In this document: positions 35,601 to 46,431 of the stretch, in pieces
Layout: every line of letters begins with the position of its first letter
How positions within the stretch are numbered: position 1 is the stretch's first letter
Origin: Papaver somniferum
Lineage: Eukaryota; Streptophyta; Magnoliopsida; Ranunculales; Papaveraceae
Direction of reading: 5' to 3'
Length of the DNA: 64,000 bases
NCBI RefSeq assembly: GCF_003573695.1
Contig: NC_039367.1
Location: 31,520,442 to 31,584,441, forward strand
Translations under genes and position numbers: made by a program
Notes under the pieces: model-generated
Told to the model about the DNA's origin: nothing
Databases searched by the model: none
Seen by the model: the letters and a program-made list of their open reading frames with translations, nothing else

Positions 35601-36822
35601 CCTTAACAGCAAATGCAATGAAGTACGTCCTTCAAGAGAAAATAAGCTCGGGATAATTACACCTGGGGAATGCCAGCACAGGATGCCTTCACGTCCCTCA
35701 ACCAGTTTATTTCTAATATCAGCAATCATCACTATTGAAGCTTTACGAGCCGCAGAAAATTCTGAACATGAAGACGTACATGTGCATCAAAGACTCCAAA
35801 GTAAAAATCGGAGATGTGTTTGACGTGTCCAGCCATGCCATCGATTCTGAAGTGTAACTGGGGACTTCTCATTGCATCCCATTCCATACAAACATACAAG
35901 ATTTAGAAGACGGTTCAAAAGATGTTTCTTGGAACGAAGTCCTTAAAGATTCACGGCACAACGTCCATCCGTCTACCTACCTAGCCGGCACGCCAAAAAT
36001 CTTCAAGAAGCGTGTAGTCTGCAAGGGGAATGTCAAACAAAAGAATGGGAGATCTCAGATTGAAAAATCATGTACACAGGCTCTACTCTAACCTTACCGA
36101 GGAGAGCTACGTCTAAAGTTTCGAGCATGAATGAGGGATTATTAATCGATCAAGCCCTGGATCCAGCCACATGAAAGAAAGACTACTAAACATCAAAGAA
36201 GTGTCATCAACGCCAGGGACAATGGTACCTTCACTATAATCCTCTCCGGAGCTGCTTCAACATCCTCTCCGGAAGCCGTTTCAACATCCTCTCGAGCCGC
36301 TTTAACATCCTTTTCAGCTGCTTCAACATCTTTTTCAGAAATTGCTTCAGCATCCTTTTAAGGATATTCCTCATGATAGGGCTCGTCCACATCAGAGTCG
36401 AGGATTATGACGTCTTCATGAAAAGGGTATTCATGTTTATCCAGGAATTATATTATGCTCCACCCTCCTTTAGTTTAGCCGGGAAGCAAACCTTTCAGCC
36501 CTAACACTTGTTAGCTGAGATGCTTCATCGCGCCTCCACTTTTCCTCCATGCTAACTGAAGCCAGGAAAGATTGGACACGCTATCGAACGATACTCAGAT
36601 GTACAAGGAACTTGGAATGCAGTTTGAGATCCCAACCAAGAGTATGCCTAATCTACCTGGAGCCAACCGACATCATGCTAGGGGAACGCTTACCTGGACA
36701 CCTCTTGAACGTGACATGTTCCAAGGACAGGCGTACCCATCTCTCCTGGTAACATCTAACTTTGTCTCATAAGTTTTACCTTTATTTGTCACCATCTAGT
36801 GCTTACCCCGCAACAATGTCAC
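35601..36822 (+). other. Probable internal region of a Gypsy-like or LARD element
   Basis: Non-coding sequence between the minisatellite and the long LTR-like block. It has only short open frames (for example 36549-36752), none with gag-pol motifs. Its placement upstream of an LTR-like start suggests the 3' internal part of a large non-coding element. Confidence 0.35.
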
Positions 36823-37744
36823 TGTTACGTACTAAGCATGGGACTTAATGTTGATGGTGGTTTTTAGTTCAAGGGCTAAAATCGTAAACCCTGTATTTAA
36901 TGCGCTGTCATCCTGCAAAGGAACATAAGCTATTTAAAAGCAATGAGTGTTTAATCCTCTTCGCTCACATGTGTATTGAGCAATTTAATATTTTTGTATA
37001 TATGAAATTTACTCAGAATGGTGCGTGCAACAGCAATCCCAAAATATTCTGTGAATTTTATCTCCCACCAGCATTATTTATCAATGCATGACTTTCCTAG
37101 TATTTTCCTACACTATGTTCCCAGCCGAACTCTCAATATTGACATGACATGACGATTAAATGTTCACTCTCAGCAGAGTAGCATGAATCTCCCGAAGTGT
37201 CAGTATTGAGATCTGCATGGAAGTACTCACACAGGCTGCATCACTCTCTGACAAAGAGACCAGCATGTTTACACACCTTCTTAATTAAAAGATAGCGCGA
37301 TTGAACGCGTTTAAATTCCTTAAGGAAAACACAGACTGTCCATGTCAGTCTCAAAACGATCACGGACGTACGTTTTTGCCTGTCGATTTATAAAACCTAA
37401 CCGCCTCCTAACGGTCAGACAAGCTCCATAATGTTCACCATCGGTCCCACTATCATCCCAACCGATCGGGATACTTTATTTCACCCACAACATCCCTAGT
37501 CGTTAGTCGGAAGTTAGGGTGATCGCGTTGTTGAAGGAAAGAGCTCAAACGAGCTAGATCGGCCAAAACGGTCTCAGAAATATCACGACCTTCCAACGAT
37601 TAAAGGAGTATTGGCGTGTTCAGTGGCGTCCCAACTCCTCCTTCGGTCGATCGACCTGCCCACAACAGGTCCAGAGAATGCCAAAACGTTTATCCAAACT
37701 AGAGAAAACGCGTTATTCTAAAAACCCTAATTGGGTCACGGCAG

Positions 37745-38260
37745 TATACAACTATCGCAAATCAGTCGTGTCCGTCCAACTTATCCAGCTTTGTTGGACG
37801 ACTTAGATCACGTTTCAGAAAATCAAGAAGGTTGACATGCGTTCACCGCCGGTCCAACTTCGTTACCATTCGATCGACTTGCCTGTGAGAAGTCAATAAC
37901 GCATCGAACCGCTCGATTGAACTAGAGTAGTCGCGGCTGTTCTAAACCCTAATTCATGTTTGCGGCAGTATGTTATTATCACAAATCGATCGTGACCACT
38001 CATCTTATCCATCCGAATCAAGTGGCTTAGATAGGATCTTAGATGACCCAGGAGATGTCAACGCACTCACTAGCGGCTCATCCTCACACATGGCCAATCG
38101 GCCTTTTCGAATCAACGCCCAGTGCTTTGATTTGACTATCCAAAATAGGGAGGGCCAGACGGCCCTTAAATCCTAAATTACATCAACGACAATATACAAC
38201 TGCCACAAATCGATCACGACCGTCCAACTTCGCCAGCCTAATCGGACGGTGTAGATTTAT
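37745..38260 (+). repeat. About 226-bp tandem repeat within the long LTR
   Basis: Three diverged units begin near 37748, 37974 and 38200 with CAAATCRRTCGTGNCC-like sequence (the third reads CACAAATCGATCACGACCGT), spaced about 226 bp. Confidence 0.6.
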
Positions 38261-38870
38261 TTTCAGAAATCTAACAAAGTAGCATTGTGATCACCGACCA
38301 TCTCTTCCCCACATGGAGCGATCGACCAAGTGATAGCTCGCCCATAGGGTCCTCAAATGAACACCCAAAGAGGGCCGGCCGTGCTGCTTTTAAGACGCTT
38401 GATTCGTGACTGATTCGATCGAGCTCAAAAACAACGATGCTTCTAGCACATCGATTATTTTCAGCTGCTTATTCGAAAGTGATGCTTCACATACATTGAT
38501 TATAAGCAATGCTTTATAAATATCGGTTTTAAAAATAATTTATTATTTGACCTAAAAGCACCATGTGCTGCTTTCAGCAACGAGTCCCACGACTCGACCC
38601 ACTTACTCGAGACATTAAACATGTCACAAACTGTGGGATGCTAACTAGGGTATTGGTCTGGCGGTTTACAGCATGCGGCGTGCAACGCGCCCATTACGAG
38701 AAAATGTCAGGAAAGACGGACAATTAACAATAATAAGAGTAGTGGGTGAATGTGTGATCAGTCTTCCCTCGTAACGAAAACACGATGATCATTACCTTCC
38801 GCACAACTCCACTTCTCCATTAATTAACTTCCTCCACTTCCTATGAGATCAGGGTGCGCTCAGTGACTTG

Positions 38871-38880
38871 TATAAATAGG
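38871..38880 (+). promoter_or_regulatory. TATA box of the long LTR
   Basis: TATAAATAGG, a close match to the plant TATA consensus, located about 380 bp before the presumed LTR end. Confidence 0.6.
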
Positions 38881-39284
38881 TTTTCAATCTATTTCGACAA
38901 GAAGAGAACACAAGTATCCAGAAAACACCAAGAACTGATAGCTTACGTTCTGCAAGCCAGATCCACATTCTGATACAAGTCATAAAAAAACCACACCTTC
39001 ATAATTCAATATTCTGATATCAAACACCTTCTTCGCTTCCCTCCTTAAGATCAACCCTTTTCCTTCACTTTGTGACCGAACTGAATCTAGAATGACCATT
39101 TCTTGGTTTAGGACAGAGTATTACAGATTGATCTCTCGAACTCAAAAGTACTCATTGCAGTACATTTGTTTAGGGTTTGAATTCGTTTCTCATCAACAAA
39201 ACCAAATTTACCTAAAACAGCAGAATCAGTTTTCGCCCTCAAACACATTTTATTCGAGATCTCTATGAAAATAGTATCATAAAT

Positions 39285-39445
39285 ATGGAATTTGTGACTT
39301 CTGACAACAATTGGATGATGTTCTCACCAAACCATTAGATACTGCTACTTTTCAACACTTATGGAAGTCTATTGGTGTTGTTTTGGTTCAATATTCTTTC
39401 CTAAACTCTTGCCCCTGCACTTATCTTGATCTGCTGAGAAATTGA
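39285..39445 (+). pseudogene. C-terminal end of Copia RNase H (host element)
   Basis: One frame reads QQLDDVLTKPLDTATFQHLW followed by KSIGVV. This is the standard end of Copia pol, where RNase H closes with Q(L)ADVLTKPL...F..LR..LGV. The codons just before (EFVTSDN) are in another frame, so a frameshift separates them. It is the only pol remnant of the host element and anchors its 3' half next to the 3' LTR. Confidence 0.75.
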
Positions 39446-40256
39446 GTTTGGAATTCCAGTTTAAGTGTTACTTCAATTCTGCATTTGTTTCATTAGTTGA
39501 ATTTCTGTTAAGTATCTTAGTTTCTTTTCAGTAGTTGAATTTCTTAGTTTCTTCGCTCTTGTTGTTCTTCCGGGAATGACATTTTATGGGGGAGAGTTCT
39601 TAATTGAACTTGTGCTTAATTGCCAAATCTTTATGGGGAGTGCGGATGTAGAATATTGTAGGAGTTATCGTGTATCTTTATAAATTCCTTCATGAATACA
39701 CTAAGTTTCGACTATGTGAAATCATCGAAACAAGTTGGTATGTTTGTTCTCTTTTGGTCATGAAGTATCTCTATGAAAATTTCATGAGGATCCCACTAGT
39801 TTTCGTACCTTTGCCAATTTTTATTGACAAAAAGGGGGAGAATTAATATGTAGTTCACACTACAAATACATATGGTTTACGGATCATTATGTAAGGGGGA
39901 GTGGTTTTCATATTGAGATGAAGTATTGAAAAAGGGGGAGTGATACATATCACCATAGTATTGTTGTCAAAGTTGTGATACAATTGGACTTTGATGTTGT
40001 ATAATGATATTATGACACTGTATAACAATTATTGAGAGCAATTGTTTTCTCATTGTTATACCTATGGATCTTCAACAACGATGATGCTGAGTTGAAGACA
40101 TTTGGAATCATTGGAGTACTTGGAAGTAACGAATATTTCGAGTAATATTGAAGAACCAAGGAGATCAAGCATTTGGATGAGAAGCTACAAAGTTTATTTA
40201 TTTTGTGATCCATATGTATTGACAGTTTTGTCACTAAAATTGATAAAGGGAGAGAT
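39446..40256 (+). other. 3' non-coding region with repeated polypurine tracts
   Basis: Collinear with the inverse of 24227-24990. It carries GGGGGAG-type tracts near 39589, 39833, 39894 and 39930 and the final tract AAAGGGAGAGAT adjoining the 3' LTR. The ORF at 40102-40320 crosses into the LTR and is not a gene. Confidence 0.7.
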
Positions 40257-42622
40257 TGTTAGAGCACTGTTCGGTCGAACTCGCAAGCGTTGCTATCTCA
40301 AGCTTGTTCGTAGTTGTTAGTGATCAAAACTACAAGTCTTGATTTCTAGTCTACTTATAGTGATGTCTCGGACTAGGATAGATTGTGTAATTGAAGACGA
40401 AGAACTACTAAGGAGAGCTTGTGGAACTTCATCAACAAAAGGTATGTGGAGACTAAAACTCATATATCACTCGGAAAGTCTATTTCTACTCTATCTCCTA
40501 TATTGATACATAAGTCGTATTACTATATGGTTTTCGTTTATACACATTTGAGATTTCGAGCTGAGTTTAACTCGCTTACATATTTCTCGAAATATATGTT
40601 GGTTAGCTTTCGCTTCAACCAAGTTAATCTTATATTCTTGACGAAAGTCAAAAGATGATCATGTGAAAATCGTCGAGTAACATCTTACATGGCTTGTGTG
40701 ATACCATCATTTGGTGTAGACTTGGAATGTTTCATTATGATTATTTCAATAACTTGAAAATTGCTTTGATGCTAATAATATGTGAAAACGGTTGTTGTAA
40801 TCCTCTAAGAAAGTTTTGAATGATTGAAATAGAGTCAACATTGTATTATAAACATGTTATGCACTCTTGCATATATGTGATCCATGTCCGGGAACCATAG
40901 TATGCATACATGTTGGTTTGAAAAGTACGGGAACCTAAGTGCGCGTACCCGTTCGCATACTGGCGAAAACCAAACTTGGTCCGGCTATTCAAGTATGCAT
41001 ACCCGTTTGCGTACTTGAGTGGTTAAAGTTCTAAAATCGATTGTGACATGAACAAATACATTTATATAATAAGTAATGCATGCTTTGCAAACCGTGGCTA
41101 TAATGTTCATGAATTGATTCGAGTGAATCAAACCAATTTTGCTCCAATTGTGTTCTATACTTCTATGAGAATATAGAAGTTGAACAACTCTTTAACTAGT
41201 TTCATTTGAGTCATTTGAACAAGTTATGAGTAAGGTTGATATGAGAGTGATCATATAGCCAACCTCGGTTAACTACTGTTGAGCCAACATGGTGTACACG
41301 TTTAGGTACGGTTACATAAACCTAAATGAGAGTACATTTTATTTGTGTATAACAATCTAAGTTCAATCTAAAAGTTGAAAGATATTAGATTGAATCTAAT
41401 CAGGTTTTCATCTAACGGTGAATATTGAATGCTTTGTTACCAAGATAACTTAAATTGCAAACCTGATTTCAAAACTATATAAGGGAGAACTCTAGCAACT
41501 GGGAAACCTAATCCCCACACCTCCTGTGTGATACTAGTTGCGACTAGAACCGATTCTCCTTTAACCTTAGGTTTTTCACGAAACCTCGTAGGTTAACGAA
41601 TTGAAGACTTCATTGGGATTGTGAAGCCAGTCCCAACTATTTTCTCCGTAGTTGCGTGTTATGATCTTACTTCTACTATCGTGATTGAGTATTATCTTTG
41701 CTAAGATTTTCTTGAGATTTATCTCTGATAGGTAATATTAAAAGTAGTCACAAACATCTTCGTCTCATCGTTTGTGATTCCACAATATCTTGTTTCGCTA
41801 TCATACGATTAAGATTATTGTGAGGTGATTGATAATACTAGGTTGTTCTTCGGGAATATAAGTCTGGTTTATCAATTGGTTCCCGTGCACCTTGATTTAT
41901 CAAAAGACGGAACAAAACTTGTAGATATTTATGTGGGAGACAGATTTATCTATTCCAATAGACTTTTATGTGTGAGACAGATTTGTTTATCAAGTCTTCG
42001 ACTTTGGGTCATAGCAACTCTTGGTGTCGGTAAGAGCAGCTAAGGGAATCAAGTGCGTAGAATCCTGCTGGGGTTCAGAGACGTAAGGAGCACAACTGTA
42101 CCTTGATCAGTGTGAGATTCATTAGGTCTCAACTACATTCCAGCCCGAAGTTCATTGGTAGTAGGATAGTCTCTGTAGCGACTTAATACAGTGTGGTGTT
42201 CAAAGCTGGACTAGGTCCCGGGGTTTTTCTGCATTTGCTGTTTTCCTCGTTAACAAAATTCTGGTGTCTGTGTTATTTCTTTTTCGCATTATATTTTGTT
42301 ATATAATAGAAATATCACAGGTTGTGCGCTGAATCGATCAATTGGTAAATCCAATCTTTGGTTGTTGATTGAAATTGATCGATCCTTGAACGTTGGCCTT
42401 TGGTACCGTTCAAGTTATTTCTCTTATATTCAATCGGGCTCCCAAATTTCTATTTGCTGATTTCAGATTGAATTGAGATATTGAGATATGAAACTCTTTA
42501 GTATACTTTTCTCTAGATTGAGTCTGACTGTCTAGTTGATTATCTTGAAAGTATATTGGAGTTTGTTTATTCAAATTGCCGAACGAAATATTGGGTGTGA
42601 TTTTTAGACCCCCATTTTTTCA
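40257..42622 (+). repeat. 3' LTR of host Copia element (subfamily A)
   Basis: 2366 bp, starting TGTTAGAGCACTGTTCGGTC and ending ACCCCCATTTTTTCA, collinear with 17379-19823. TATA box CTATATAAG at 41476-41484; conserved GGACTAGGTCCCGGGG block near 42209. The GTCTC target duplication follows at 42623-42627. Confidence 0.9.
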
Positions 42623-42797
42623 GTCTCCATCGAAAAGGAAACCCTGACCAACTAGGAAAACTATTGTTATTTAGGTAGCCCATCTTCATATACAAGTTTT
42701 CATAAACTAGGGAACCTTGTATTTTCCTAAAATAACAATCTCCAGTGGGTCCCAAAATTTTCCGGAACCTTCCCTAAAGTATCGATAACTATCAACA
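42623..42797 (-). mobile_element. Outer Copia LTR, 5' part (minus strand)
   Basis: This is the first part of the LTR that continues at 16703-17378. On the minus strand it starts TGTTGATAGTTATCG at 42797, right after the polypurine-like GGTGGAGAT (42798-42806). A second GGAGATTGTT copy at 42730-42740 makes the exact start slightly uncertain. Confidence 0.6.
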
Positions 42798-42806
42798 ATC
42801 TCCACC

Positions 42807-43996
42807 TTGTCGATGTTTCAACAAAAAATAGGGAATCTAGGGAAAAAATACATATCCTAAAGGTGGGTCCAATAAAGTCGGATGATAAATATCTAGGAGT
42901 TATTCGCTTCACTCATAGGTCCAAAATTAAGATACTTCGGATCGGTAGTTGAAAAACTAAAAACTAGACTAATTTTGTGGATTAGTAAACTAATTTGTGG
43001 TGTATGTATTAAATGTCTTGTTTTTTATTCCTAAAAATCATAGTTTAAGAAAATGGATATTATAAACAGGTTATTTTCCTGTGGCCACAACAATGACAAC
43101 AACATGGGGTTCTTCAGCTGTGCAACACGCCTTTATAAGCAAGCAGGTTATTCCCTATTGGATGTTATTAGATATTGTAATTCCTATTTTCGAGTCTAGA
43201 ATAACAAAACAAACATACCCTACAAATTAAAATAATCAGATACTCTCTTCTTTCCTAAATAAATCCAATCTCTTCTCACAATCGTGTTGATTAGTTAGTT
43301 GCGTCGAAACCCAATCATTACCCCAAAATCAATATGCCTCATTTGAATCTAGAAGACCTCATCTAACTTAAACCTTCTTTTGAAATATGGAACAACAAAT
43401 AGTGTTATAGTTGTTGTTCACCAAATGTGAATTTCTTAGAAAATTCAGATAAATAACCAACTGTCAATTTCTTAGAAAATTTATATCTAAATTGTTTCAC
43501 CAAAACTACCAAAAACACTAGAAAGATAAACTCTTTTAACAACATTATGTCCCTCTAATTTCCCAAAGCTTGAACAAAAATATCAGACATTGGTTTTCTG
43601 TAAACTAGTTTAAAACCGAAAGATTTTATTTTTATTTGGTTTATATGATGATTGTCAAAGAAATAATGGTGTTTCAAAAACAAAAAATCAAAGCAAGAAA
43701 TTAAAGATTTGTAGAAGAAGAAGACAAAGAAAATAATGTTGAAGAGAGAGATATTTAAATTTAGGAAAGAATAGAGAATATCTTGGTTACCTCATTACAT
43801 AAGGTATTTTTCTTTTATGGATATTTTAAAATAACGTAATTATAAGATTTATTAACATCCAACGGCTAGCAACCATCTTATTTATAAAGGGATCTCTCGC
43901 AGTTGCACGGGATAGCACGGTTCTCTGCAGAAATCAGAAAGCGAACTAGAGTATAAAAAGTACAACATTAAAATGTTAGCTCGCTTTTCTTAGAGA
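42807..43996. other. Intergenic or decayed element DNA
   Basis: AT-rich, with no ORF or repeat that I can name. The first part is probably the 3' internal region of the outer Copia element. Confidence 0.4.
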
Positions 43997-44870
43997 ATGA
44001 TCATGAACCCACACCAACCTTTGTCTCAAATCCTTAGAGTTAAATACTTCAAAAGAGTATCTCCTCTGGATATCTCTAAAGCTAATCCTAATAGCTCTCT
44101 GCTATGGAAAAGTATGTATGTTGGTCTCCAATTGGTCCAACAAGTAGGAGTCTGGGAGATAAGGAATGTAAAAGACATAAAACTTTGGTCTCACAAATGG
44201 ATTCATATAGATACACCAAAAACATCAAGTAGGACTGATATTGCTCTCATTATTGGTAATACTCTCCACAAAGTGAGTGAATATCATCCAGGGTGAGAAT
44301 GGGGAATAAAAAACGAGCTTCGTAAACCAGGTCATGCCTCCTAGAGTCTCCGAATATATTATAAGTATAAATATTCTGAATAAATGATGGTCATTCTGAT
44401 AAACTAATTTGACCTTTATCAAACTCTGGAAATCTCACTATAAATCTGCTTACAATCACCTAATCAATGAAACAACAGTAACACATAATATAGGAGTAAC
44501 AATACAATCTGGAAAAAAAATTAGTTATTAGGTGTGTTACCAAGAGTGCATATATTCATTAAAAAATGTTATCATGAGATAATATTAACAAATGTTGTCA
44601 TTCGTAATAGAATACCTTTCATTCCTCCTTGGTGTAAACTTTGAGTAACAATGAGGAAACACCAGTATGTATTCGGTAAGGCAGTTTGGTTTTGTTTGAG
44701 TTGTAATATGAGGTTTATGAATGAATATTAGACAATGGTTAGAAGCTTGGTTTGTTAATACCTAGCTAAGTCGTATAGGAAATGTTGAATGGAAAGAGTG
44801 TGTAATTTTCTATTGTTTTATATGGAAGGCTCGATGCCTCAAAAAAATTTATTTCGGAAGAAAGAACAAT
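43997..44870 (+). mobile_element. LINE reverse-transcriptase ORF relic (C-terminal part)
   Basis: The frame at 43997-44296 reads LRVKYFKRVSPLDISKANPN, SSLLWKSMYVGLQLV, VGVWEIRNVKDIKLWSHKWI. This matches the region after the reverse transcriptase in plant L1-type LINEs (KY......NSS.W.SI..GR.....G..W.VG.G..I..W.D.W). Later fragments (NGKS and a YGRLDAS-like read near 44790-44840) resemble the zf-RVT tail (E W.....FI.W..W.AR). Multiple stops and frame changes; truncated at both ends. Confidence 0.65.
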
Positions 44871-45654
44871 CACAATTGTCCATACTCATATCAAAAGCAC
44901 CATTTTCATAACCAACCAGTTAACAATAAATAGAAAACCTCCTTTAACCCAAGTCCAGGATCTGCAGATAATAACACATACACCAAACACTACCGTAATG
45001 GAATAATACAAAAATAATTCATCTCTAATCATGGAAAATGTACTTCTATTCATGAAGAATGAAAAAGGCTAAGTCGAAGGAGCCACAGTTTTTAACAGGA
45101 GAGTGTCATATATTGGTGCATGCATGTCACTAGAACTAATTTGGGAGATGAAATGGAAACAATAATGTCGAGTGAGGAGATTCAACCTGGAAGTATAAGA
45201 CAAGAAGCTGAGATGACAATGGTTGCAAAAGAAGAATAACCCAAAAAAGCTCACCAACAATAAAATTTAAGATGACTCGGTCGAACTTTTTCACTATTTT
45301 AGACAATTAGTTATAACCCCCATCAGGAAACACTGGTTGCCGAAAATTATTTCTTTAGTTGATCTATGATTTGATGTCTCAAAAAATAATAATGTATACG
45401 CAAGACAAGCTCAAACATATAATTTTGCAGAATCTCTGCAGAGCAGGTCACAACCATGCTTGGCTAGATGTTTCTTTTGTGCTCATTTTAAGGAAAAAAA
45501 ATACTTACATAGTAATTTTTTCCATTCTAGTAATTTTTTATTCAATCACTCTAGACAAACTGTCCAAAAAAAAAATTGCACAGAAACGACCCTCCACATG
45601 TCCAAGTTATTCTCATATCAATCAGTCTCACGAATTTCTATCTAGTTGATTTAC
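44871..45654. other. Unassigned non-coding DNA
   Basis: No family features on either strand. It may include a LINE tail. Confidence 0.4.
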
Positions 45655-45804
45655 TGATCAATTGAGAAAGAGATAAATCTCTTTGATATCTTTCTTGATT
45701 GAGTCTCACTTTTAAGTTGGAGCTCTTGAAATTATATTGGAGTTTAGTCCATCCAGATTACCGAACAAATTATTGGGTGTGGTTGTTATACCCCCGCTTT
45801 TTCA
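45655..45804 (+). repeat. Truncated Copia LTR end
   Basis: Matches the last about 150 bp of the subfamily A LTR, ending TTGGGTGTGGTTGTTATACC then CCCGCTTTTTCA at 45804. Neither a primer site nor the rest of the LTR is present. Confidence 0.7.
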
Positions 45805-46159
45805 ATAACAGATCAATGAAATATCCAAAAGATAATGGTCTAAACGACGAATTCAAAATCCAAACAAAAATTAGTCTTCCAAAAAAGGAGGGGAGTAGCA
45901 AATTGGGTGCAAATTTGAACAGAATAAACCGCATTAATTTCTCAGAATGTCCAAAATATACACATTAAATAAGAACTTTATTAAAGCTAAAAAATGAGGG
46001 GTTTACAAAAAGAAAAAAAAAGGTCTTCAACCAGAATCCTCTGAGGACTGATCAAGCTCACTGTCACCAAGGGTTGACCTCGCTTTACCTATATCAACAT
46101 CAACATTGGTAGCATCAGCACATTGAGAGCTGCCACCAATGTCAAAGAATGTGGAGGGA

Positions 46160-46431
46160 GAGATTCGGTCAAAGCAAGCTGCTCACGAGCATTCCGAAGC
46201 TCTCGAGTTAACTGAACAATTTGATCATTGAGAAGGTTTTCGTTCAGCTCATACCCCTTACACTTCACGCTCAGATCTTCTATATGGCAAGTGAAACTTA
46301 AGTTGTTTGATCTTCTAAGCTCAAGTCTAGCCTTAAGCTGAGAGAGGGATTCATCCGCTTTCTGCAGAAGATTCCTTGAAAAATGGACCGTCTTGCAAAT
46401 ACATTCATCAACTGCGAATAAATTTTATTAG
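46160..46431 (-). pseudogene. Coiled-coil ORF fragment of unknown origin
   Basis: About 90 minus-strand codons without a stop, reading FSRNLLQKADESLSQLKARL then LNDQIVQLTRELRNAREQLA, with regular leucine heptads. There is no ATG in the open part and no partner exon. It could come from a plant transposon-associated protein or a host gene; I do not recognise it. Confidence 0.35.

Larger units (their letters stand above)
36823..39250 (+). repeat. Gypsy-like long LTR with internal tandem repeats
   Basis: It starts TGTTACGTACTAAGCATGGG and contains a strong TATA box (TATAAATAGG, 38871-38880), followed by a leader-like region with AAGAGAACACAAGTATCC. That is what a U3-R-U5 layout on the plus strand would show. 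The right end is placed at TCGCCCTCAAACA around 39250 without a matching target duplication or primer site. No second copy is in the window, so the family is uncertain. Confidence 0.5.
17379..42622 (+). mobile_element. Plus-strand Copia element hosting nested insertions
   Basis: It is bounded by two LTRs of the same family (17379-19823 and 40257-42622) in the same orientation and by the 5-bp target duplication GTCTC at 17374-17378 and 42623-42627. This shows the whole 25.2-kb span began as one insertion. Only a primer site, the first codons of gag, the last codons of RNase H and the 3' non-coding region remain. Everything between about 19977 and 39250 is other elements, so most of gag-pol was lost. 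Confidence 0.85.
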
